NCBI RefSeq assembly: GCF_011045015.1
Contig: NZ_JAAKZY010000029.1
Location: 1 to 64,000 of the forward strand
Length of the DNA: 64,000 nt
Reading direction: 5' to 3'
Origin: Streptomyces scabichelini
GTDB taxonomy: Bacteria; Actinomycetota; Actinomycetes; Streptomycetales; Streptomycetaceae
Shown here: positions 7,578-15,288 of the stretch, piece by piece
How positions within the stretch are numbered: the first letter of the stretch is position 1
How the letters are laid out: every line of letters begins with the position of its first letter
Made by a program: the position numbers and the translations under genes
Notes under the pieces: model-generated
Told to the model about the DNA's origin: nothing
The model's database searches: none
The model's input: only the letters and a program-made list of their open reading frames with translations

Positions 7578-8372
7578 TCAGGCGTGGTGCTTGCCGAGGA
7601 AGTCGGTGATGAGCTGCAGCCACTCCTCGGTCCGCTCCAGCATCGGCAGGTGGCCGGTGGCGATTTCCGCGAGCTGGGCGCCGGGGATGGTCTCGGCGAG
7701 CTGACGGTGCAGGGCGGTGGAGGTGAGCCGGTCGTCGGTGGTCGAAACGACCAGGGTGGGGACCTTGATGCCGGCGAGGTCGTCCCGGACGTCGACCTGG
7801 CCGACAAGGTCGGTCTGCTCGGAGCTCCCGTCGGCCGCGGTGGCGGCGACGTAGCCGAGGGTCTGCCGCAGTTGCTCGGACGGCATCGACTCCAGCGCCT
7901 GGGTGCCGAGGGCCATCAGGAGCTGGAATTCGGCGAGCAGGTCGCGGTCGCCGGACGCGGCGATCTTGCTCCAGACCGAGGAGGCGAGAGCGAGGCGGTT
8001 GTCGCGGTGTGGGAAAGAAGCGGTGAGGACGAGTGCGGTGACGCGCTCGGGGTGGCGGGCGGCAGCTCGGATGGCGACCGGGCCGCCGAGGGAGAAGCCG
8101 GACACGGCGAAGCGGTCGAGGCCCTCTGCGTCGGCGGCGGCGACGAGCTGGTCGGCGAGGTCGTCGACGGCCAGCGGGGTGGTGGAGCGGGAGGTGTCGC
8201 CGCTGCCGGGGTAGTCGATGCCGACGACGGTGTGCCGGGCGGCGAGAGCCTCCAGGACGGGGCCGTAGGTGCCGGCCAGGCTGCTGCCGGCGCCGTGGGC
8301 CAGGAGCAGGCCGGGGCCGGAACCGAGGCGCGTACGGGCGAACGTCGGTTCGATCAGGTTCCGAGATGACAT
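7578..8372 (-). CDS. Alpha/beta-fold hydrolase
   Basis: A roughly 264-residue single-domain hydrolase. The oxyanion/HG motif is LLLAHGAG, the nucleophile elbow is VSGFSLGG (Ser), the acid is probably the Asp in VVSTTDDRLTS, and the His is in ATGHLPMLE. This is typical of esterases and C-C bond hydrolases of the alpha/beta superfamily. ATG 8372 is preferred over 8378 because GAAAGG lies 9 bases upstream. It is divergent from the TetR gene at 8520 across a region with two GTGTGA-type dyads, a classic TetR-target arrangement. A decayed partial copy of this gene lies at 55936-56130. Substrate unknown. Confidence 0.9.
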   Translation of the reverse strand: MSSRNLIEPTFARTRLGSGPGLLLAHGAGSSLAGTYGPVLEALAARHTVVGIDYPGSGDTSRSTTPLAVDDLADQLVAAADAEGLDRFAVSGFSLGGPVAIRAAARHPERVTALVLTASFPHRDNRLALASSVWSKIAASGDRDLLAEFQLLMALGTQALESMPSEQLRQTLGYVAATAADGSSEQTDLVGQVDVRDDLAGIKVPTLVVSTTDDRLTSTALHRQLAETIPGAQLAEIATGHLPMLERTEEWLQLITDFLGKHHA

Positions 8373-8419
8373 GACCATCTACCTTTCACAGGCGCCAACA
8401 CGCAAGAATCATCCAGTGC

Positions 8420-8500
8420 GTGTGATTACCCTCCAAGGTCTATCACACACCACGTATGATTTGGCTCCAAGTGTGACGTCAATCACACTTGCTGTATGAT
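8420..8500. promoter_or_regulatory. Divergent promoter region with two TetR-type dyads
   Basis: Dyad 1: GTGTGAT (8420-8426) and ATCACAC (8442-8448). Dyad 2: CAAGTGTGA (8468-8476) and TCACACTTG (8483-8491), perfect 9-bp arms with a 6-bp spacer. A TATGAT -10-like hexamer follows each (8455-8460 and 8495-8500), the second 20 bp before the TetR start codon. Both dyads share GTGTGA half-sites, so one repressor probably controls the hydrolase and itself. Confidence 0.75.
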
Positions 8501-8519
8501 GTGCCGGTAGGGTGGCGGC

Positions 8520-9119
8520 ATGAAGCAGCCCCTCCATCGCCGCCGGCCGACCCCGGGCAACCCGCGCGTGCAGCGCACCCGCAACCGTGTGCTGGCCGTC
8601 GCGCGAGAACTGCTGCCTCAGGTCGGACCCTCCGGGCTGACGTACGCCCTGCTGGCCGAGCGGGCGGACGTCACCCGCCAGACCCTCTACCGGCACTGGC
8701 CCACCCGAGCCGCACTGCTCTTCGACCTCGTCCTCGAAGGCCCCGACCTCGGCACCTACCCCGAACCGGGGAGCGACGTGCGTGACGTGGCCACCGCCTG
8801 GCTGAAGAGCCTGCGCGCCGGCGTCAGCGTGCCGGCCGTGGGCACCGCGGCTCTGGCCGTCGCCGCCCAGGCCGACCACGACCCCGACAGTGCCCGGGCA
8901 CTCGTCCGCATCGGCGAAGACCGCTACGCCGGCTTCAACAGGCTGCTGGAGCCTTCGGGCACCCAGATCAGCGAAGACGAGTTCACTTTGCTGTACGGGC
9001 CCGTCCTCGCCCGCCTCTTCCTCGACCGCGGCCAGGTCACCGACGCCTTCATCGACGCCGTCGTGACCCAGTGGCTCACCATGCTGCAGCGCGCCGACGC
9101 ACCGCAGGACTCCCAGTAG
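8520..9119 (+). CDS. TetR-family transcriptional regulator
   Basis: 199 residues. The N-terminal TetR helix-turn-helix (about residues 15-62) reads RVLAVARELLPQVGPSGLTY, ALLAERADVTRQTLYRHWPT. The C-terminal ligand domain is variable, with a TetR_C_11/33-like all-helical pattern. It is divergently transcribed from the alpha/beta hydrolase with two GTGTGA dyads between them, so autoregulation and repression of the hydrolase are the obvious inference. ATG 8520 is preceded by GGTAGGGTGGC, a plausible ribosome site. The inducer is presumably a substrate or product of the hydrolase; this is not visible in the sequence. Confidence 0.93.
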   Translation: MKQPLHRRRPTPGNPRVQRTRNRVLAVARELLPQVGPSGLTYALLAERADVTRQTLYRHWPTRAALLFDLVLEGPDLGTYPEPGSDVRDVATAWLKSLRAGVSVPAVGTAALAVAAQADHDPDSARALVRIGEDRYAGFNRLLEPSGTQISEDEFTLLYGPVLARLFLDRGQVTDAFIDAVVTQWLTMLQRADAPQDSQ

Positions 9120-9287
9120 TAGTCACCGGGAGCTCTTGGCAGAGGCCAACCGGAACAACCGCGTTCAGGCAGCGAAACCGGACTTGTGCAGGCCAGCATC
9201 CGCACTGTGGGATCGCCGCTTCACGTGCACCCGGTCACGGCGGACTCACCCAAGAGCTGACCACCTACTCCGACGGAGACCGCTTCG

Positions 9288-9490
9288 GGAAGTGGGCGTC
9301 AGTGCGGCGATTGGCTTCATGGAAGCTTCATTGGCTGAGTGGTACGTGCTTTATGAGGCGGCTGTTGTCTGGCGGTCATGCACGTACTCCTCGTCCCGCC
9401 GGTGGACAGCGCTGATCACCCTGCTGTGCGGCACCTGAAACGGCGGTTGACACCGCACTGTCCGGGTCCGTTGTGATCGCCGCGTTCCTT
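9288..9490 (+). repeat. Dispersed ~200-bp repeat, copy 3 (upstream of amidohydrolase)
   Basis: Homology to copy 1 begins at GGAAGTGGGCG (9288) and includes the invariant 19-bp core (9313-9331). The 12-bp palindrome is decayed here (CTTTATGAGG). As in copy 2, an open 39-codon frame starts at the core ATG and ends at the same TGA. 9120-9287 holds nothing recognisable. Confidence 0.8.
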
Positions 9491-9495
9491 CCTCA

Positions 9496-9532
9496 GGGGT
9501 CGGCGGCGTTGCTCGCGGGTCCGCTCCGCAGC
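9496..9532 (+). repeat. 37-bp sequence shared with 56140-56176
   Basis: Matches 56140-56176 at 35 of 37 positions by eye. The second copy lies next to the decayed hydrolase copy, so both parts seem to derive from this 8-9.5 kb region. The remainder up to 9805 shows no gene. Confidence 0.6.
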
Positions 9533-9805
9533 GGACTGCCGGCCGGCGCGGCTCCGTCGGCGCCTTGGGGTTCCCACGTATGAGCGCCGGATCGACCTGC
9601 TGGCGGCAACTGGCCCGGCGTGGGCGCGACTTGGCCGCTGGCGCTCCCCGATCGGCCTGGACCGCGCGCACGCCGACGCGTGGAGGCAGCGGTGTCCATT
9701 ACGGCGGGGACCATCGCCGCCCTGCCCGGCCTGGTGACGGTGGCGTGACGCACGCGCATACGACCTGACTCGCACACAGAATCAGAATGAAGAGGGAAAC
9801 TGGAA

Positions 9806-10990
9806 ATGAACCTGCGACGGAACATCTCGCGTCGAAGGATGATCGAAGGGGCATCGGCCGCGGCGCTTGTCACGGCGGCGGCGGCCACGGTGCCTGCGGC
9901 CATGGCCAGTCCGGAGGCAGCATCGTCCGGTCCGGGGCTGCCGAAGGGCAACTGGCGTATCGACACCCATGCGCACTACTCGCCCGACGTGTACAACGAC
10001 TACCTGAAGCGCTATGGCCTGCTCGGCGCCATCACCGGGGCGTACGGTCCGTGGTCGGTCGAGCGGCACCTGGCCTTCATGGACCAGTACCGGATCCAGG
10101 CCAGCGTGCTGTCGTTCGGCGACCTCCAGGTCACCGTCGGCCCGGTCGACGACCGGCGCGCCACCGCCCGCGCGGTCAATGACTACGCCTACGACCTCGT
10201 GCAGAGCCGTGGTGACCGGTTCGGGATCTTCGCGGTCACCCCGATGCCCGACCTCGACGGCTCGGTGGCCGAGGTGGACCGCGCGCTCGGCGAACTGGAT
10301 CTCGACGGCATCTGCCTGCTCACCAACTACAAGGGCACCTACCTGGGAGACCCTTCCCTCAAGCCGCTGTACGAGATCCTCAACGACCGCGGCGCCTACG
10401 TCTACGTCCACCCGACGGGTCCGGAGAACAACCCGGCTCCCAAGCTCTGCTTCGGCCCCGACATCCCGGCCGGCAACAACGTCTTCGAGTACACCTTCGA
10501 CGCGACCCGGGCGATGACGAGCCTGATCTACAACGGCGTCCTGCGGGACTACCCGAACATCCGCTGGCACTTCACCCACAGCGGCGGGGCACTGCCGTTC
10601 CTGGCCTACCGGCTCGCCACCCGGCACTCGGCCTTCCCGCCGTTCAACGAGGTGCTCCCGGAAGGCCCCCTCACCTACCTCAAGCGGATGTACTTCGACG
10701 ACGCACAGGCGTTCACCGCCGCGCAGTTGCAGCCGCTGTCCTCCCTGGTACCCGACAGCCACATCATGTTCGGCAGCGACTGGCCGGCCACCCGCCACCT
10801 CTACGCGGCCGACAACGCCGAGACGATGCCCTTCCTCAAGGGCAGCCTGCCGAACCTCAACGCAGGCGACCCCGAACCGACCGTCGAGGAGATCTACAAC
10901 CGGCGCCAGCGGATCGCTCTGGAGCGGACCAACGCCCTGCAGCAGTTCCCGAAGCTGAAGGCCCGTATCCGCCGCGCCGGCTCGCGCTGA
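9806..10990 (+). CDS. Tat-exported amidohydrolase (amidohydrolase-2/ACMSD-like)
   Basis: 394 residues. The N-terminus has a twin-arginine signal (NISRRRMIEGASAAALVTAA), so the folded protein is likely exported. The mature part is a TIM-barrel metal hydrolase of the amidohydrolase-related family: DTHAHYS (metal HxH), an HPTG motif (His), THSGG (His) and FGSDWPATR (catalytic Asp). Relatives include 2-amino-3-carboxymuconate-semialdehyde decarboxylase and 6-methylsalicylate decarboxylase, which remove CO2 from aromatic or muconate acids. A shorter cytoplasmic paralogue is at 52964-53932. Export of such an enzyme is unusual. It is preceded by repeat copy 3 and followed by a strong terminator. The substrate is inferred only at family level. 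Confidence 0.88.
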   Translation: MNLRRNISRRRMIEGASAAALVTAAAATVPAAMASPEAASSGPGLPKGNWRIDTHAHYSPDVYNDYLKRYGLLGAITGAYGPWSVERHLAFMDQYRIQASVLSFGDLQVTVGPVDDRRATARAVNDYAYDLVQSRGDRFGIFAVTPMPDLDGSVAEVDRALGELDLDGICLLTNYKGTYLGDPSLKPLYEILNDRGAYVYVHPTGPENNPAPKLCFGPDIPAGNNVFEYTFDATRAMTSLIYNGVLRDYPNIRWHFTHSGGALPFLAYRLATRHSAFPPFNEVLPEGPLTYLKRMYFDDAQAFTAAQLQPLSSLVPDSHIMFGSDWPATRHLYAADNAETMPFLKGSLPNLNAGDPEPTVEEIYNRRQRIALERTNALQQFPKLKARIRRAGSR

Positions 10991-11011
10991 GCCACCACCG
11001 CACGCCAAGCC

Positions 11012-11048
11012 CGCCGCCCGCTGCCCCGCCGACGGGGCGCGGGCGGCG
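11012..11048 (+). terminator. GC-rich hairpin after amidohydrolase
   Basis: Outer stem CGCCGCCCGC/GCGGGCGGCG (11012-11021 with 11039-11048) stacked on GCCCCG/CGGGGC with a CCGA loop, 21 bases after the stop codon. Confidence 0.75.
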
Positions 11049-11444
11049 CTCTGGGTAAGGTCAGCGCCGGCCGACAGAGGGGCCACCGACGGAAATCGAC
11101 GTCGGCAGCCGGGCGAACGCGGCCCGCAGAATGGCGCAGCCGGTTCGCACAGGTCCGCTTCGCACGTGGCGGGTCGTCGCTCCTGCCGCAGCGAGACCAC
11201 CGTGGCAATCCAAGCCCGGCTCCTGCGGGCGGAGGCGGGCTCGACGGATCCGCAGGTCACGATCATCTCGAGTCGACGGTCAGCCTCGTTCGACCACAGC
11301 GAGCGGCGACGAGCGTCACCCCGAGGTCGCTGTCGCCGGCTGCGGTGTACCACGGTCGCGGTACAGGCAGTGACCGCCGTAGGGCGACGCAAAAGTCGGC
11401 CCCTTGCAAGAACCTTGAGGCCTAAAACAACCCGGAGGTGGATT
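11049..11444. other. Intergenic region, no gene recognised
   Basis: About 400 bp with no supported ORF or RNA gene. It ends with CGGAGGTGG, the ribosome site of the ABC exporter gene; its promoter is presumably here but no clear hexamer pair could be chosen. Confidence 0.5.
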
Positions 11445-12383
11445 GTGATCGAGGTGAACGGCCTCAGTAAGAGGTACGGCGACAAGCTCGCGGTCGACGC
11501 GCTGAGCTTCACCGTGCGTCCTGGCGTGGTGACGGGATTCCTCGGGCCCAACGGGGCGGGCAAGTCGACGACGATGCGGATGGTCATGGGTCTTGACCGC
11601 CCGTCGTCCGGAACCGTCCGCGTCAACGGCCGCCCCTACGAGCAGCACAAGGCCCCGCTGCAGGAGATCGGGGCGCTGCTGGAGGCGAAGTCGATCCACC
11701 CCGGGCGCTCGGCATATCAGCACCTGCTCGTGTTGGCCGCGAGCAACGGCATCGGCAAGCGGCGGGTGCTGGAGGTGATCGACATGGTCGGCCTGACGGA
11801 GGTGGCGCGCAAGCGGGCGGGCGGCTTCTCGCTGGGCATGGGGCAGCGGCTGGGCATCGCCTCGGCACTGCTCGGCGACCCTCACATCGTCATGCTGGAC
11901 GAGCCGGTCAACGGCCTCGACCCCGAAGGCGTGCTGTGGATCCGCAACCTCCTGAAGGACCTGGCGGACCAGGGGCGGACCGTCTTCGTCTCCTCCCACC
12001 TGATGAGCGAGATGGCGTTGATCGCCGAGGACCTCATCGTGATCGGGCGCGGCCGGCTGCTGTCCGCGGGCCCGCTCGCCGACTTCATCGCCCAGTCCGC
12101 CGGCCGGAGCGTACGGGTGCAGTCGCCGCAGGCCGCGTCCCTGCGCGACCTGCTGCTGGGTGACGGCGTCTCCGTCAGCAGCAGCCGGCCCGGCGTGCTG
12201 GACGTCCAGGGGCTGGAGGCCGCCGAGATCGGCGAACGCGCCGCGGCCGCCGGGCTGGTGCTGCACGAGTTGTTCGTTCAAGAGGCGTCATTGGAGGAGG
12301 CGTTCATGGAGCTGACCCGCGACTCCGTCGAATACCACGCCACCACCACCGAGTTCGCCACCGCCGGAAGGACGAGCCGATGA
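11445..12383 (+). CDS. ABC exporter ATP-binding protein (ABC-2/DrrA type)
   Basis: 312 residues. Walker A is FLGPNGAGKSTTMRM (about residue 35), the signature FSLGMGQRLGIASALL, Walker B IVMLDEPVNGLD, and the H-loop FVSSHLMSEM. The C-terminal third resembles the DrrA-type accessory domain. It powers export of a drug-like compound with the permease encoded next; the genes overlap by 4 bases (ATGA). GTG 11445 is chosen for the strong GGAGGTG just upstream; the longer upstream frame has no family similarity. Downstream come a histidine kinase and a response regulator, the common antibiotic- or bacitracin-type exporter module in actinobacteria. Transported compound unknown. Confidence 0.95.
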   Translation: MIEVNGLSKRYGDKLAVDALSFTVRPGVVTGFLGPNGAGKSTTMRMVMGLDRPSSGTVRVNGRPYEQHKAPLQEIGALLEAKSIHPGRSAYQHLLVLAASNGIGKRRVLEVIDMVGLTEVARKRAGGFSLGMGQRLGIASALLGDPHIVMLDEPVNGLDPEGVLWIRNLLKDLADQGRTVFVSSHLMSEMALIAEDLIVIGRGRLLSAGPLADFIAQSAGRSVRVQSPQAASLRDLLLGDGVSVSSSRPGVLDVQGLEAAEIGERAAAAGLVLHELFVQEASLEEAFMELTRDSVEYHATTTEFATAGRTSR

Positions 12384-13225
12384 GCACCACCGCCCTCGAC
12401 ACCCAGGACACGCAGAAGACGACCGGGCCCGCCGGTCGGCAGGCGGGCGGTCAGCGGGTGACCTTTCCGCGGGTCGTCCACATGGAATGGATCAAGCTGC
12501 GGTCGCTGCGCTCGACGCTCTACACGCTGGCGATCACCGTGGCCCTGGTCATCGGCTTCGGGCTGCTGTTCAGCAGTGTGGTCGGCTCGGGAGACGGCCC
12601 GGGCGAGGACGATTTCGGTGACCCGACCTCGATCAGCCTGGGCGGAGTGACACTCGCCGCGCTGGCCGTCGCGGTGCTCGGGGTACTGATGAGTGCCGGC
12701 GAGTACGCCACCGGGTCCATCCGCGCCACGCTGGCCGCGGTCCCGTCACGGCTGCCGGTGTTGTGGGGCAAGGTGGTCGTCTTCGCCGTGGTGAGCTTCG
12801 TGCTCATGTTCGTCGCGGCTCTGGGGGCCTTCCTGGCCGGTCAGTCGGTCCTGTCCTCCCGCGGTCTGGACACCACCGCGCTGTCCGATTCAGGGGTGTT
12901 CCGCGCGCTTGTCGGGGCGGCGGTCTACCTGACCGGTGCAGGCCTGATCGGCCTGGCGGTCGGCGTCCTGCTGCGCAACACCGCCGGAGCGATCACCCTC
13001 GTGGTGGGCGCGCTGTTCGTGGTGCCCGGCCTGATCCAGCTGCTGCCGAGCAGCTGGAACGACGCCATCGGCCCGTACCTGCCGTCGAACGCGGCGAATG
13101 CGGTCATGACCGTGCAGACGGCCGGCGACTCGCTGTCACCCGGGTCCGGGCTCGCGGTGTTCGCCGGTTACATCGTCGTGCTCCTGGCCGGGGCGGCCGT
13201 CCTGCTCAAGCGGCGCGACGCGTGA
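12380..13225 (+). CDS. ABC-2-type exporter membrane subunit
   Basis: 281 residues with six predicted membrane segments: after an N-terminal cytoplasmic stretch (HMEWIKLRSLRSTLYTLAITV, typical of ABC-2 permeases), segments lie near residues 50-70, 90-110, 130-155, 175-200, 205-225 and 255-275. It forms the pore of the exporter with the ATPase encoded immediately upstream, whose stop overlaps this start by 4 bases. The gap to the following sensor kinase is about 108 bp and contains a short GGGCGG/CCGCCC hairpin (around 13279-13300), so kinase expression may be partly separate. Substrate unknown. Confidence 0.93.
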   Translation: MSTTALDTQDTQKTTGPAGRQAGGQRVTFPRVVHMEWIKLRSLRSTLYTLAITVALVIGFGLLFSSVVGSGDGPGEDDFGDPTSISLGGVTLAALAVAVLGVLMSAGEYATGSIRATLAAVPSRLPVLWGKVVVFAVVSFVLMFVAALGAFLAGQSVLSSRGLDTTALSDSGVFRALVGAAVYLTGAGLIGLAVGVLLRNTAGAITLVVGALFVVPGLIQLLPSSWNDAIGPYLPSNAANAVMTVQTAGDSLSPGSGLAVFAGYIVVLLAGAAVLLKRRDA

Positions 13226-13333
13226 CACCGGTTGCCGCGGGCACACCGACAACCCGCTCGTACGCCTTCATGCGTGCGGACGGGCGGCCATATCCGCCCG
13301 AACGAAGGCTCCGTACGAAGGAACGGTGAAACC

Positions 13334-14605
13334 GTGATCGGACCGGCGTCGCTGCGACAGGTGACCGGCGCTCACCCGCGCCTGCTGGATGCCGCCCTCG
13401 CCACCCTCGTGGGCGGTATCGGCCTGCTGCCCCTGCTGTTCGGACGGTGGCCCGACGGCGTACAACCGTCGGGCGCCGACGCCGTCGCCGCGGCGGCCGC
13501 GTTCCTGCTTCTGCTGGCCCGCCGCCAGGCACCGCTGCCCGTCCTGGCACTGACCGTGCTCGGGGAGGCGGCCTTCACCGTCCTCGCGTCGTATCCGTCG
13601 CGCGTGCTGAAGGTCGCCGCGTTGATCGCGATCTATACCGTGGCTCGAACGGTCCGCCGGCGGATCGCGGTGATCGCCACCGCGGGCACGGCCCTCGCCC
13701 TGTATGCCGTCGTCACCTATGCGACGGATTCGGCCTCCAGCCCGGAGGGTGGCGCCGTGTTCGCCTGGACCGGGATGTTCGCCGCCGTCGGGGGCACCGT
13801 ACGCACCTGGCACGACTACGTCGCCGCGATGGAGGAGCGAGCGCTGCGGGCGGAGGCGAGCAAGGAAGAGGAGGCCCGCCGCCGGGTCGCCGAGGAGCGA
13901 CTGCGCATCGCCCGTGAACTCCACGACATGATCGCCCATCACATCGCCCTGATCACCATTCAGGCGGGCGTCGCCGGGCACTTCCTGCGTGACCGGCCCG
14001 ATCAGGCCGACGTGGCGCTCGGCCACATCCGCGACGGCGGCCGCACCGTCCTGGACGAACTGGGCTCGCTGCTGCACGTACTACGACAATCCGGCGACGA
14101 ATCGGACGAAACCCAGCCGGCCGAACCCGTCCCCGGCCTGTCCCGCCTCGGACAGCTTCTCGAATCGCTGACCGCCGCCGGGCTGAGCGTCCGCCACCGG
14201 CAGGCCGGCCACCCTCGCCCGCTGCCGACCGCCATCGGCCTGGCCGCCTACCGCGTCATCCAGGAGGGGCTGACCAACGCCCACAAACACGGCGCCACCG
14301 CCGAGGCGGACCTGCTCGTCGACTACGGGCCCGACGAGCTGCGCATCCGCATCACCAACCTGCTGCACATCGGCCCATCCCCGGCACTGGCCGCGATGGG
14401 CACCGGACACGGGCTGACGGGCATGCGCGAGCGCGCCCATGCGGTCGGCGGCAGCTTCCATGCCGGAGCAGACGCTGACGGTCGTTTTCACCTCGATGTG
14501 CGTCTGCCGCTGCCCGAAGCCGGACCACCGACCGATACGCACACCTCGGACTGGTCCGGCACGGCGGCCCTGCGCACGACCGCCGCTCAGGGGAGGCAGG
14601 GATGA
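13334..14605 (+). CDS. NarL-type sensor histidine kinase (HisKA_3)
   Basis: 423 residues from GTG 13334. The N-terminal half has about four to five hydrophobic membrane segments and no large extracellular domain, followed by a coiled-coil stretch (EERALRAEASKEEEARRRVAEER). The HisKA_3 phosphotransfer motif is ERLRIARELHDMIAHHIALI, and the HATPase domain has AAYRVIQEGLTNAHKHG (N-box) and GTGHGLTGMRERAHAVGG (G-box). The stop overlaps the start of the response regulator by 4 bases. Membrane-embedded kinases like this beside ABC exporters usually sense the exported compound or envelope stress (inference). Confidence 0.93.
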   Translation: MIGPASLRQVTGAHPRLLDAALATLVGGIGLLPLLFGRWPDGVQPSGADAVAAAAAFLLLLARRQAPLPVLALTVLGEAAFTVLASYPSRVLKVAALIAIYTVARTVRRRIAVIATAGTALALYAVVTYATDSASSPEGGAVFAWTGMFAAVGGTVRTWHDYVAAMEERALRAEASKEEEARRRVAEERLRIARELHDMIAHHIALITIQAGVAGHFLRDRPDQADVALGHIRDGGRTVLDELGSLLHVLRQSGDESDETQPAEPVPGLSRLGQLLESLTAAGLSVRHRQAGHPRPLPTAIGLAAYRVIQEGLTNAHKHGATAEADLLVDYGPDELRIRITNLLHIGPSPALAAMGTGHGLTGMRERAHAVGGSFHAGADADGRFHLDVRLPLPEAGPPTDTHTSDWSGTAALRTTAAQGRQG

Positions 14606-15267
14606 CCATCCGCGTTCTGCTCGCCGACGACCAGGCCCTCGTCCGCACCAGCTTCCGCATGATCATCGAGTCGGAGCCGGACCTGGAAGTCGTCGGAGAG
14701 GCGGCGACGGGCGAGGAGGCGGTCCGACTGGCCCGCAGCACCCGTGCCGACATCGTGCTGATGGACATCCGGATGCCCGACATGGACGGCCTCGCCGCCA
14801 CCCGCGCCATCTCGGCGGACGAAGACCTCGCGGGCGTACGGGTGCTGATTCTGACAACCTTCGAAGCCGACGAGCACGTCTTCCAGGCGCTGCGTGCCGG
14901 GGCCAGCGGCTTCCTCGGGAAAGGCGTGGAGCTCTCCTACCTCCTCGACGCCGTCCGGCTGGTCGCCCGCGGAGACACGCTGCTGTCACCCAAGGCGACC
15001 AAGGCACTCATCGCCCATTACCTTGCCACGCCCGACAGGACGAGCACTCCGGCCCCGGAGCTGACGAGCCTGACCGAACGCGAGCGCCAAGTGCTCGTCC
15101 TCGTGGCCGCAGGTCTGTCCAACGACGCCATCGCCGAACAACTCCACGTCTCGCCCTGGACCGCCAAGACTCACGTGAACCGCATCATGACCAAGCTCGG
15201 CGTTCGCGACCGCGCCCAACTCGTCGTGATCGCCTACCAGACCGGCCACGCCCACCCCGGCGCATGA
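14602..15267 (+). CDS. NarL/LuxR-type response regulator
   Basis: 221 residues. The receiver domain has the acidic pair D9/D10, phospho-acceptor D55 (IVLMDIRMPDMDG), T (LILTTF) and a conserved Lys in GFLGKGVELSYLL. The C-terminal LuxR helix-turn-helix reads LTERERQVLVLVAAGLSNDA, IAEQLHVSPWTAKTHVNRIM. It is translationally coupled to the kinase upstream and is the last gene of the exporter operon. Its stop is 21 bp from the convergent stop of the xdhC-like gene. Likely target: the promoter upstream of 11445 (inference). Confidence 0.95.
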   Translation: MTIRVLLADDQALVRTSFRMIIESEPDLEVVGEAATGEEAVRLARSTRADIVLMDIRMPDMDGLAATRAISADEDLAGVRVLILTTFEADEHVFQALRAGASGFLGKGVELSYLLDAVRLVARGDTLLSPKATKALIAHYLATPDRTSTPAPELTSLTERERQVLVLVAAGLSNDAIAEQLHVSPWTAKTHVNRIMTKLGVRDRAQLVVIAYQTGHAHPGA

Positions 15268-15288
15268 CCGACCACGTCCAGGTGGGAG

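Noticed and set aside
9128..9258. Distant inverted repeat AGCTCTTGG...CCAAGAGCT
   Set aside because: Nine-base arms about 110 bp apart without other element features; could be chance, and not convincing as ends of a mobile element.
11166..11444. 93-residue N-terminal extension of the ABC ATPase
   Set aside because: No family similarity, Arg/Ser-rich; GTG 11445 has a strong ribosome site and starts exactly where the ABC domain begins.
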